Below are positions 7,833-14,456 of a stretch of DNA of 64,000 nucleotides, one piece after another. The position numbers and the translations under genes were made by a program. Location of the stretch: assembly GCF_900142195.1 (NCBI RefSeq), contig NZ_FRAB01000028.1, positions 1-64,000 of the forward strand. The letters run 5' to 3'. The stretch comes from Paraburkholderia terricola (lineage in GTDB: Bacteria; Pseudomonadota; Gammaproteobacteria; Burkholderiales; Burkholderiaceae). The notes under the pieces were generated by a model that was given only the letters and a program-made list of their open reading frames with translations, did no database searches and was not told where the DNA came from. Each line of letters begins with the position of its first letter. The first letter of the stretch is position 1.

Positions 7833-7861
7833 TGCCTATGCCGCATCCGGCATAGGCACGT
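7830..7861. repeat. Perfect 14-bp inverted repeat at the right boundary of the RIT element
   Basis: ACGTGCCTATGCCG (7830-7843), a 4-base loop CATC, then the exact complement CGGCATAGGCACGT (7848-7861). Each arm includes the TATGCCG core present in the terminal repeats. It sits between the terminal repeat and the interrupted tnpC codon and has no equivalent at the left end. Confidence 0.9.
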
Positions 7862-9262
7862 ACCGATCAGGCTATAGATCACCGCCGCGCTTTGGCCACC
7901 GCCGTCGGAGCCTGCGAACAGATAATTGCGCCTGCCGAGAACCAGCGGCCTGATCGCGCGCTCCGCCGTATTGTTGTCCACCTCGACGCGCCCGTCTTCA
8001 CAATAGCGTATGAGTGCATGCCAGTGCCCCAGCGAGTATCTGATCGCCTTCGCCAGCCCCGACTTCGCCGATACCTGTGACAGCGTGTGTTCGAACCAGG
8101 CCTTCAGTTCAGCGAGCAATGGGGCCGAGCGCAGCTGACGCGCAGACAGGCGCACGTCCGGCGTCTGGCCGCGAACCTCGCGTTCAACGGCATACAGCGC
8201 CCCAATGCGGCGCAGTGCTTCCTCGGCAGTTGGTGAGCTGTCCAGCTTGTACAGGTCGTAGAACTTGCGCCGCGCATGCGCCCAGCACCCGGCCTCGATG
8301 ACCGTGCCGTCACGATACAGCGCGTCATACCCGCTGAAGGCATCTGCCTGCAGGATTCCCGTGTAGCCCGCCAGATGTTCCCGAGGTCGTTCACCTTTGC
8401 GGTCGGGTGAGTACCTGTACCAGACGGCTGGTGGCGCGCGGCTCCCTGCCGGGCGGTCATCCCGCACATAGGTCCACAGGCGCGCCGTGCGTGTCTTGCC
8501 ACGCCCCGGCTCCAGCACCGGCACGGGCGTGTCGTCGGTATGGATCTTGTCTGCGGCGCGCACGTAACCACCGAGTGCGTCTGACAGGGGTTGCAGCAGC
8601 GCAGCCGCTTCACGCACCCACGAAGCCAGTGTTGCCCGGTCCAGTTCGATGCCCGCGCGGCGATAGATGCCGGCCTGCCGGTATAGCGGCATATGGTCAG
8701 CGTACTTCGCGACGACGACCTGTGCGAGCAGCCCCGCACCCGCCATCGAGCGCGCTATCGGTCGCGAAGGTGCAGGCTCCTGCACCACTGCAGCACAGCG
8801 CGGGCAGCTCAGCTTCGGACGTACGTGACGCAGTACCTTGAAGTAGCCGGGCACATAGTCGAGCACCTCCGAGACGTCTTCGCCGAGCGCACGCATCTGT
8901 TTGCCGCATTCCGGGCATCCGCAGTTTGACGGCGCATGAACAACCGTATCGCGAGGTAAATGGGCAGGGAAGTGCCGCGGTTTGCGGCGCAGTGGAATAA
9001 GGTTCGTGGTGGCCGACGTATCCGCAGTCGCGTCGGCATCAGGCGCCTTCGCCGGTGCTGCCATATCTGGTTCAGGAACAGGCAGCTCACCGAGCGCGAG
9101 CTGCAACTGGTCCATCAGTTCTGTCATGCGCTCCGATGAGCGGCCATACTGCCATCGCTTCAGTCGCGAGATCTCGGCCAGCAACTGCGCGATGGTCTCG
9201 TCGCGCGAGGCGACGATGCGCTTGAGAGCGGCGATGTCATCGGGCAGATGATTGGCTGGCAT
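7862..9262 (-). pseudogene. tnpC: IS66 transposase TnpC, N-terminal and catalytic part, interrupted
   Basis: The frame starts at ATG 9262 (MPANHLPDDIAALKRIV) and codes for 467 residues before the RIT element. It contains an N-terminal leucine-zipper-like segment (RDETIAQLLAEISRLKRWQYG), a zinc-binding domain (HAPSNCGCPECGKQM, later CPRC), and the DDE region with HTDDTPVPVL, LQADAFSGYDALY, EAGCWAHARRKF and VDNNTAERAIRPL. Beyond 7862 the frame runs 20 residues into the RIT element and stops at 7796, so the last 47 residues (at 4287-4430) are lost. The catalytic triad is present, but the truncated hybrid is unlikely to be fully active. Confidence 0.92.
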
Positions 9263-9313
9263 GCATGCCAGTGTAAATGAAGCCCACGCGCTTGTGCGTT
9301 CCCGCACCCGGCG

Positions 9314-9509
9314 TTACGCGGCGTGCGTCGGCTGCCACGTCCGCTCTGGATGCCGCCAGTCAATCCCCTCGAGCAGCATCGACAGTTGGGCGGCTGACAG
9401 ATGGACTGTTCCCGAGTCCGCCTGCGGCCACACGAAACGTCCACGCTCGAGTCGCTTCGCGTACAGGTTCATGCCGTCACCGCTCCACCATAAAATCTTG
9501 ATGAGGTCA
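9314..9509 (-). pseudogene. tnpB: IS66 TnpB, C-terminal fragment
   Basis: Minus-strand translation gives DLIKILWWSGDG, then LYAKRLERGRFVWPQ and AAQLSMLLEGIDW with a stop at 9314, the conserved C-terminal two-thirds of IS66 TnpB. It ends at 9509 at the edge of the serine-recombinase element. Joined to 12139-12290 it gives 348 nt and 115 residues, reading FRGRRG-DLIK across the junction as expected for the family. Confidence 0.92.
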
Positions 9510-9515
9510 CCGAGC

Positions 9516-9523
9516 CACACGAC
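9516..9523. repeat. Left copy of the 8-bp end motif CACACGAC
   Basis: CACACGAC recurs at 12129-12136. The surrounding bases, GAGCCACACGACAT on the left and GAGTCGTGTGACAT read inward from the right, also align as an imperfect inverted repeat (GAG-C----GACAT). It is a probable recombinase binding or crossover site. Confidence 0.7.
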
Positions 9524-9594
9524 ATTCAACATACCGTTCGCAGGTTGCGGTCATCGCATATCCATGGCACCCCGCGCACGGTCAGCAATTCCGG

Positions 9595-10020
9595 GTGACG
9601 CGACACAGCGGGCGCCGGGGCAACCAGCTCGTTCATCTTGACGTGCCGGGCGGGCTCTCTCGCGAACTGCCGGCGTGGATGCTGGATGCGTCGATATGCT
9701 CGACGATGTCCCCTGGTTCACCGCAGCTGAGCCTGTCGGCACTCAACGAACTTCGCGCCAATCTGTCCGCTCGCCAACATCGATTGGCAATCGGCGGATC
9801 ATCGAGTTTCCTCATGAAGGAGGGCAATTGCGATGAAACGTGCGAACAGAAGACCGGGCGTTCAGCTGCCATTGATACTCGAGAGCGATCCGGTGTGGTG
9901 CGAGAGCCTCCTCGGCGCTCGCCGCGACGAGTTGATAGCGGCTCTGGCGGACCTCCTGCTGGAGGCGCTGGGCAAGGAGAGAAACGAACAGGCACAACAC
10001 GATCAGGGAGGCCCAAATGA
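9595..10020 (+). CDS. DUF5372-like ORF of the serine-recombinase element, start unclear
   Basis: The frame is open from 9505 but has no ATG, GTG or TTG before GTG 9595, although conserved-looking sequence (AYPWHPAHGQQFRVT) lies upstream of that. The core HLDVPGGLSRELPAWMLDAS and LSLSALNELRANLSARQ resembles small proteins (DUF5372-type) encoded beside transposon-borne serine recombinases. Function is unknown. The C-terminal 60 codons overlap the next ORF by 188 bp, so the true end is uncertain too. If the element is excised at CACACGAC, the frame would fuse to the ATG at 12118. Family assignment is tentative. Confidence 0.55.
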   Translation: MTRHSGRRGNQLVHLDVPGGLSRELPAWMLDASICSTMSPGSPQLSLSALNELRANLSARQHRLAIGGSSSFLMKEGNCDETCEQKTGRSAAIDTRERSGVVREPPRRSPRRVDSGSGGPPAGGAGQGEKRTGTTRSGRPK

Positions 10021-10039
10021 GCCAGAAGATCACGTCTGA
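9833..10039 (+). CDS. 68-residue protein upstream of the serine recombinase
   Basis: It starts at ATG 9833 after a good ribosome site (GAAGGAGGGCAATTGCG). The sequence has the central segment WCESLLGARRDELIAALADLLLEALGK, predicted helical, and an acidic/polar tail. Its stop lies 23 bp inside the recombinase gene, implying coupled translation. I do not recognise a family. By position it could be an accessory factor of the recombinase, for example a directionality factor, but nothing in the sequence proves this. Confidence 0.7.
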   Translation: MKRANRRPGVQLPLILESDPVWCESLLGARRDELIAALADLLLEALGKERNEQAQHDQGGPNEPEDHV

Positions 10040-12110
10040 CCACCTTGGTCGCGGCGCCATCGTGTATGTCCGTCAGTCGACGATGACTCAGGTCGTGGAG
10101 CATACCGAAAGCCAGCGCCGCCAATATGCGCTCGCTGATTCTGCCCGTGCGTTGGGATTTGCATCGGTTGTAACCATCGATGATGATCTCGGCCGTTCCG
10201 GTTCGGGTGCTGTCGAACGACCCGGCTTCCAGAAACTCGTCGCGGCCGTCTGTGGCGGATCCGTCGGCGCGGTGTTCTGTCTTGAAGCATCCAGGCTTGC
10301 TCGAAACGGCAGAGACTGGCACCACCTTGTGGATCTATGTGCACTGGTCGGCACGCTCGTTATCGATCACGATGGCACCTATGATCCACGACTTGTCAAC
10401 GACCGGCTTCTGCTTGGCCTGAAAGGCACAATGTCGGAATACGAGCTGAGCCTGCTGCGGCAGCGCGGACTGGCCGCACGGGATTCGAAGGCCAGTCGCG
10501 GCGAATTGCGTTTCGCGTTACCGCCGGGTTATTGCTGGAACGAACTCGGGCAGATCGAGATGGATCCCGACGAGCGGGTCACCGAAGCGATCAGACTCGT
10601 GTTCGCCAAATTCATGGAATTCGGCAGTGCTCGCCAGGTCCTGTTATGGGCCATACAATCGCAGACGTGTCTGCCTGTCATGCGCAGTGGCGTTGCTGGT
10701 ACACGGGTTGAGTGGAAGCTGCCGGCGTACCATACTGTGATCCAGCTACTGCAGCACCCGATGTACGCAGGCGCCTATGTGTTTGGCCGCAGGGCGCAGC
10801 GTACCTCGGTCGTAGACGGACGTGCCCGCAAGACCTTCGGCCATTCGAAGGCGATGAAGGACTGGAATGTTCTTCTGCGGGACCACCATCCCGGCTATAT
10901 CACCTGGGACCAGTTCGAAGAACATCAACGCATGATCTCCGAGAACGCACACATGAAGAAACGGGCATCACGCAAATCCGCGAGAGGTGGGCGAGCGTTG
11001 CTGACTGGCCTCGTGCGGTGTGGCCGATGCGGTCGCATGATGCGGGTGACGTACGGCATGCGAGCCGGGCATGCTCACCGCTACCATTGCCGAGGCGACC
11101 AGGAGCGCGCAGCGAGTTGGATTTGCATCGGCATTGGCGGCGTCCGCATTGATCAGGCTGTCGCTGCCTTGATTGTGGAAGCCGTTTCGCCTCATGCGGT
11201 GGAGGCTGCAATGCTAGCCGCACGTCGTGCTAACGCGGCGGGAGATGACGTAAAACGGGCGTTGCAGCTCGAACTCGATGACGCACGCTACGAGGCCTCA
11301 CTGGCCGCGCGCCGCTACGAGGCTGTAGACCCCGCAAAAAGGCTCGTTGCGCGTGAACTCGAGGCGCGCTGGAACGCCGCATTGGAGCGGGTCGCACAGG
11401 TTGAAGAGCGCCTGGCACAGCTTGACGCCGACGCTGCATCGCGCCCGAAGATTGATGAAGCGGGTCTCATGGCGCTCGCAACCGACTTGCAGGCGGCATG
11501 GAATGCGACTGGAACGGACGCTCGTACGAAGCAACGTTTGACGCGCATCATCATTCAGGAGGTGGTAATCGATCTCGACGACAGCACGAACGAAGCAATC
11601 GTTACGGTCCACTGGACGGGAGGCCGACACACTGAGGTTCGCGTCGCCCGCACGAGCGTCGGTCGATATCCCGAAGACCGGCGCCCGGGTCCTGTAGAAG
11701 TCCTACGCAAACTGGGCGGTCATTGGCCGGATGTCGATCTGGCTGTCACCATGAATCGGATGCGATGCAAGGCTGCTGATGGGCAATCATGGACGAGCGT
11801 CAGAGTCGCCGAGTTGCGCAAGCGCCTGGGGATCAAACCGTTCGATCCAACTGTACCGCGGGTCGAAACCATCAGCGTGGAAGAAACCTCTCGGCGCCTG
11901 AACATCTACACGAGTTCGGTTCACCGGCTAATTCGCGAAGGAATTCTTCCTGCAACCCAACTCATGCCTTCCGCCCCATGGCAGATTCCGGTCGCAGCCC
12001 TCGACTCTGAGGCCGTCAGGCAAGGCGTGCGCGATATCATGGAACGACGGCCAGCTCACTTCAAGGCCCGGCAGGACGCCGAGAAGTCGCTCAAGTTACC
12101 TGGATTCTAA
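10017..12110 (+). CDS. Large serine recombinase (resolvase/invertase domain plus zinc ribbon)
   Basis: 697 residues. The resolvase catalytic domain spans about residues 12-160: nucleophile Ser21 in IVYVRQST, then DDDLGRSGSG, and CLEASRLARNGRDW with the conserved arginine helix. A recombinase domain follows (about 180-300: LPPGYCWNELGQIEMD, HPMYAGAYVFGRRAQ), then a zinc ribbon (LVRCGRCGRMM with a later Cys pair, about 335-370). A long Ala/Arg-rich coiled coil (about 390-500) carries the second DNA-binding part. The C-terminus has a helix-turn-helix-like segment (TSRRLNIYTSSVHRLIREG). It should catalyse integration and excision of the element. All catalytic residues I expect are present. Confidence 0.93.
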   Translation: MSQKITSDHLGRGAIVYVRQSTMTQVVEHTESQRRQYALADSARALGFASVVTIDDDLGRSGSGAVERPGFQKLVAAVCGGSVGAVFCLEASRLARNGRDWHHLVDLCALVGTLVIDHDGTYDPRLVNDRLLLGLKGTMSEYELSLLRQRGLAARDSKASRGELRFALPPGYCWNELGQIEMDPDERVTEAIRLVFAKFMEFGSARQVLLWAIQSQTCLPVMRSGVAGTRVEWKLPAYHTVIQLLQHPMYAGAYVFGRRAQRTSVVDGRARKTFGHSKAMKDWNVLLRDHHPGYITWDQFEEHQRMISENAHMKKRASRKSARGGRALLTGLVRCGRCGRMMRVTYGMRAGHAHRYHCRGDQERAASWICIGIGGVRIDQAVAALIVEAVSPHAVEAAMLAARRANAAGDDVKRALQLELDDARYEASLAARRYEAVDPAKRLVARELEARWNAALERVAQVEERLAQLDADAASRPKIDEAGLMALATDLQAAWNATGTDARTKQRLTRIIIQEVVIDLDDSTNEAIVTVHWTGGRHTEVRVARTSVGRYPEDRRPGPVEVLRKLGGHWPDVDLAVTMNRMRCKAADGQSWTSVRVAELRKRLGIKPFDPTVPRVETISVEETSRRLNIYTSSVHRLIREGILPATQLMPSAPWQIPVAALDSEAVRQGVRDIMERRPAHFKARQDAEKSLKLPGF

Positions 12111-12128
12111 CCGGAGGATGCACTATGT

Positions 12129-12136
12129 CACACGAC
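12129..12136. repeat. Right copy of the 8-bp end motif CACACGAC
   Basis: Matches 9516-9523 exactly. It lies between the recombinase stop (12110) and the resumption of tnpB (12139). An ATG at 12118 with an adjacent GGAGG (12113-12117) lies just inside it. Confidence 0.7.
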
Positions 12137-12138
12137 TC

Positions 12139-12290
12139 CCGCGACGCCCACGAAACAGGAAGATGTGCCCCGAGAAGGGATCACGTCCGAGTGCTGACTG
12201 CACCAGCGCGGTAAGTCCATCCATGCCACGGCGCATATCGGTAACGCCCGCTGCCAGCCATACGCGGGTACCGCCTGGCGGCGTAATCAT
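12139..12290 (-). pseudogene. tnpB: IS66 TnpB, N-terminal fragment
   Basis: Starts at ATG 12290 in an ATGA overlap with the end of tnpA. Translation reads MITPPGGTRVWLAAGVTDM, then RRGMDGLTALVQ and FSGHIFLFRGRRG, the conserved TnpB start. After the boundary the frame meets a stop in the inserted element within a few codons. The missing part is at 9314-9509. Confidence 0.92.
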
Positions 12291-12718
12291 GCTGGCATCA
12301 GGCAGCGCAGCACGAGGCGCAGCTGCACGGGGTCGACCATGCCCGTGACGCGTACACGGGCACCGTTCAGTTCGATCTCGATGCCCGACGCTGCCGGTAC
12401 GCTCTCGCGATGTGGCTCGACAGGCTGTAGAGCGAGCGACGCCGGGTCTGCGGCATCGCCGGTCGGTGCATCAGGTAGCGCTACGGGCAGCAACACCGCT
12501 GCGCTGTGCGCCACCCCTTCAAACAGGCCCGCCCGCAGTTGCCGGCGCCACTTGAACACCATATTCGGATTCAGTCCGTGCGCCTGCGCGAGCTTGGCCA
12601 CCGAAATACCCGGCTCGCACGCCGCGACGGCAACTTGCCGCCGGTACTCTGGTGTGTAGTTCGGTCGGCCCTTGCGGTTCGATGATCGCGCATTCCGTGT
12701 GTCCAAAGTAGTCCCCAT
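12287..12718 (-). CDS. tnpA: IS66 accessory protein TnpA
   Basis: 143 residues from ATG 12718 (a GTG lies one codon earlier). An N-terminal basic region (RKGRPNYTPEYRRQVAVAA) and a helix-turn-helix (ISVAKLAQAHGLNPNMVFKW) identify the transposase_8/IS66 Orf1 family, which binds DNA and is required with TnpB for efficient IS66 transposition. The C-terminal half is low in conservation until the ending IEIELNGARVRVTG. The gene is complete. The ATGA overlap with tnpB shows the usual coupled IS66 operon. Confidence 0.92.
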   Translation of the reverse strand: MGTTLDTRNARSSNRKGRPNYTPEYRRQVAVAACEPGISVAKLAQAHGLNPNMVFKWRRQLRAGLFEGVAHSAAVLLPVALPDAPTGDAADPASLALQPVEPHRESVPAASGIEIELNGARVRVTGMVDPVQLRLVLRCLMPA

Positions 12719-12749
12719 CACTTGAAGTAACGGACATCACTTTGGACAC
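12699..12749. promoter_or_regulatory. Inverted repeat spanning the tnpA start region
   Basis: GTGTCCAAAGT (12699-12709) and its exact complement ACTTTGGACAC (12739-12749) flank the tnpA start codon, separated by 29 bp. On the tnpA message the hairpin would enclose the start, so it could limit transposition by hiding the ribosome site. It may also be a DNA-binding site near the IS end. Role inferred. Confidence 0.55.
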
Positions 12750-12762
12750 CGGCTTCAGCTCT

Positions 12763-12790
12763 GTCCATGCGGCCACGAAATGACGCTTAC
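12763..12790 (-). repeat. Right terminal inverted repeat of the IS66 element
   Basis: Read on the minus strand it starts GTAAGCGTCA with GGCCG at positions 17-21, matching 3649-3676. It abuts the target duplication at 12791. Confidence 0.9.
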
Positions 12791-12798
12791 TTGCGGCC
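12791..12798. repeat. Right 8-bp target-site duplication of the IS66 element (TTGCGGCC)
   Basis: Identical to 3641-3648. On the coding strand of the cupin gene it reads GGCCGCAA and forms part of codons Gly-Pro-Gln at residues 89-91. Confidence 0.93.
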
Positions 12799-13063
12799 CA
12801 ATGCCTTCGAAGTCGGTTTCAAACCAACCCTTCAGACAGTAGACCCACTGGAATTGCACGTTGTGATGATGCCGCACGCTGAGTTCCGGACGGAACGGAG
12901 CGATCATGCGGATCACATGCGCTTTGACGAGCCCATTCGTTGCCGCCGCGACGCCGAGGTCTCGATAAGCGGAATAGTCGCGCAGGCCGCCGGTCTTGAA
13001 GTCGGTCTCGGCGTCATGGCTGATAACGAAGCGCTGTGGCGCGTCGGGAAGTGGATGTTCCAT
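12791..13063 (-). pseudogene. Cupin-domain protein, N-terminal fragment (split by the IS66 element)
   Basis: The frame starts at ATG 13063 behind a GGGAG site and gives exactly 91 residues, MEHPLPDAPQRFVISHDAET and onward, to the edge of the IS66 element. The segment LSVRHHHNVQFQWVYCLKGW is the first cupin motif, with a cluster of metal-binding histidines. The frame continues 11 residues into the element and stops at 12755. Joined to 3512-3640 it encodes a 133-residue single-domain cupin ending in the common AEHETINDR-type tail. Without the second motif the fragment cannot form a full cupin barrel. Original function unknown. Confidence 0.9.
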
Positions 13064-13647
13064 GCGCTTCTCCCAAGGATCGTCAGAAGAGAATGAAACG
13101 GCGAATGGGTCCGAAAAGCAATCGGTAGCGTCACGCACGTAAGCGCGCACGCCATGCCAACCTGCGAGCGCGGCAATGTAATGTTCTTGTGCCTGAATTA
13201 GTCCCAGCAAAGTACTCGATCGCCATTGGAGTCACCTCCGCAACTCGCATAAGCGGCCATCGCGAATCGGCCGAAGCTGCCGCTCGGCATCGCCACAAGC
13301 GGCGTCGCAGACGGGGGATTTGTCCGAAGGCGACTGTAAAAGACGTCTTCCAATAAACCTATACTGGGTCATGAAATATAGGCGACGGAAATTAAATTAT
13401 CCGTAGCAAATCCCATAAATACAAGCATCTATATTTTTAATACAAAAAGGGGGAGACCAGCAATTCGCGTTATTTAGATTATCACCAGCCTTTTATTCAT
13501 TCCGACAGCAGTGTCGACGACTGTGCGTTGCCTATCGCTAGGCCGCAGGGAAAAGCTTTGACGAATTTCGCAAGCGCAGAAAGCAACACAGATTGGAAGT
13601 TGAGCACAATACAGGACTTTCCATTTTCATTTTCGAGTGAGGTTGAA
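13064..13647. other. Non-coding region with an AT-rich segment upstream of the secreted protein gene
   Basis: The stretch 13360-13500 is markedly AT-rich compared with the rest of the window (runs such as AAATTAAATTATCC and TATATTTTTAATACAAAAA). It lies upstream of the plus-strand gene at 13648 and probably holds its promoter. On the minus strand a GGAGGTGAC followed by an ATG opens only a short frame. No gene seen. Confidence 0.5.
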
Positions 13648-14124
13648 ATGAAAAAAGTGATAGTAGCAGCGGCTCTTTCCGTTGTCGCGGCTTCAGCCTT
13701 AGCAGCGTTTTTCTTCAGTGCGGACGCGAGTGTCGGTTCCAACGGAGCACTGACCGTGGCCTTTGACGAACGCGGGCTGGGCAACGCCGATGTCAGCTAT
13801 ACGCTGACGGCGAGCGGTACCGCCGTGTATGCCTGCATCAATGGCGGCGGCAACCATCCCCAATCCACCAATAAGGTGGGCCCATCGCCTATCAGCGCCA
13901 GTCTCACAAACGTAAAAGTAAAGAATGGCCGTGTCGTATCCAGCATCACAGTAGAGCCGCCGGGGCCGGGAAGCTTTTCTTGCCCATCCGGACAGAGTTC
14001 AGTGCTGGCGTGCGTAAGCTACACCGATGTCCTGCTTACCGATACGACAAATAACCTCGAAGTCGTTCCGACCGGAACAACCAGCAGGACATTTATAAGC
14101 GCCAAGGGAATCAGTTGCGCTTGA
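13648..14124 (+). CDS. Secreted conserved protein of unknown function
   Basis: 158 residues from ATG 13648 (GTGAGGTT upstream). The longer frame from 13528 would bury the signal peptide. Residues 1-20 (MKKVIVAAALSVVAASALAA) form a Sec signal peptide. The mature part is rich in beta-forming residues: FDERGLGNADVSYTLTASG, CINGGGNHPQSTNKVGPSP, and later YTDVLLTDTTNNLEV. Two cysteine pairs probably form disulfides. I recognise this pattern from small secreted proteins of actinomycetes and Burkholderia relatives, but no function is known to me. It stands alone, next to the mobile-element region and behind an AT-rich promoter region, which may indicate acquisition. Confidence 0.75.
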   Translation: MKKVIVAAALSVVAASALAAFFFSADASVGSNGALTVAFDERGLGNADVSYTLTASGTAVYACINGGGNHPQSTNKVGPSPISASLTNVKVKNGRVVSSITVEPPGPGSFSCPSGQSSVLACVSYTDVLLTDTTNNLEVVPTGTTSRTFISAKGISCA

Positions 14125-14456
14125 TGCCTATCCGACCTGCCAACCTAAATGCAAACACAAAATTCAGACGTGGGGGACCGCCGAACTTCAACCGAATCTT
14201 TGGTCAGGATTGGGTCTATACCAGAGCAATGGCATTCATTAATTGAATTGTTCTGCGTCGTTCAAAACAGGGATGTAAATCCGAATCCATACGAGGACAC
14301 GCTCCTGGCAAAACGGGGTGCTACGCGACCAGCCGGGAGCATGATGAAGGGAATGGGATCTGCCCAATCTCCTGCGCCCTGGCGGCGTTGTCTGCGCCAG
14401 GGTTCTCCGTCCTGCCCATCCCTTACTCCCTGGATGAATCGCAGCCGCTTCCCCGC
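14125..14456. other. Intergenic region between convergent genes
   Basis: It separates the ends of the secreted-protein gene and the M20 peptidase gene. An 8-bp inverted repeat (CCCTGGCG at 14377-14384, CGCCAGGG at 14395-14402) could form a hairpin, but without a T-run. No gene seen. Confidence 0.45.

Larger units (their letters stand above)
4431..7858 (+). mobile_element. Recombinase-in-trio (RIT) element inserted in IS66 tnpC
   Basis: Three tyrosine recombinase genes run in one direction with overlapping ends (5774-5795 and an ATGA overlap at 6715-6718), enclosed by a 29/30-bp inverted repeat. This matches the published RIT architecture: three different integrase-like proteins of roughly 400, 310 and 330 residues acting together. 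The target is tnpC of an IS66 element, and the host reading frame is restored when 4431-7861 is removed. The right end has an extra 32-bp hairpin (7830-7861) outside the inverted repeat. All three recombinases keep their catalytic residues, so the element may still be active. Confidence 0.9.
9513..12138 (+). mobile_element. Serine-recombinase transposable element inserted in IS66 tnpB
   Basis: About 2.63 kb with three plus-strand ORFs: a DUF5372-like frame (to 10020), a 68-residue ORF (9833-10039) and a 697-residue large serine recombinase (10017-12110). Placing the ends at 9513 and 12138 leaves CCG on both flanks (9510-9512, 12139-12141) and restores tnpB in frame. Both ends carry CACACGAC within a few bases of the edge, in an imperfect inverted arrangement. 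An alternative reading takes those 8 bp as the crossover core, which would make the empty site a tnpB with 16 extra bases. The element type has no name I can assign. Confidence 0.8.
3649..12790 (-). mobile_element. IS66-family element carrying a passenger gene, interrupted by two nested elements
   Basis: The element is bounded by inverted repeats starting GTAAGCGTCA on both sides and by the duplication TTGCGGCC. In minus-strand order it encodes tnpA (12718-12287), tnpB (split), tnpC (split) and a pRiA4b ORF-3-like passenger (4275-3679). A serine-recombinase element lies in tnpB and a tyrosine-recombinase trio lies in tnpC. Subtracting both, each with one 3-bp duplication, leaves about 3.08 kb, close to a usual IS66 of about 2.5 kb plus a 0.6-kb passenger. 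Both transposition genes tnpB and tnpC are broken, so the element cannot move without help from another copy. Confidence 0.92.

Noticed and set aside
9516..12136. Interpretation of the serine element as a phage-type integration at an attB inside intact tnpB with an 8-bp core
   Set aside because: Not excluded, but the resulting empty site would have 16 extra bases and a frameshift in tnpB; the 3-bp duplication model restores TnpB exactly, so it is preferred for the boundaries.
12118..12348. 76-codon plus-strand frame across the right end of the serine-recombinase element
   Set aside because: It is a chimera of element end and antisense IS66 tnpB sequence; only its first codons are of interest, as discussed for the circular form.
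13064..13210. N-terminal extension of the cupin frame
   Set aside because: The open frame extends upstream, but the ribosome site GGGAG and a cupin-like start support ATG 13063.
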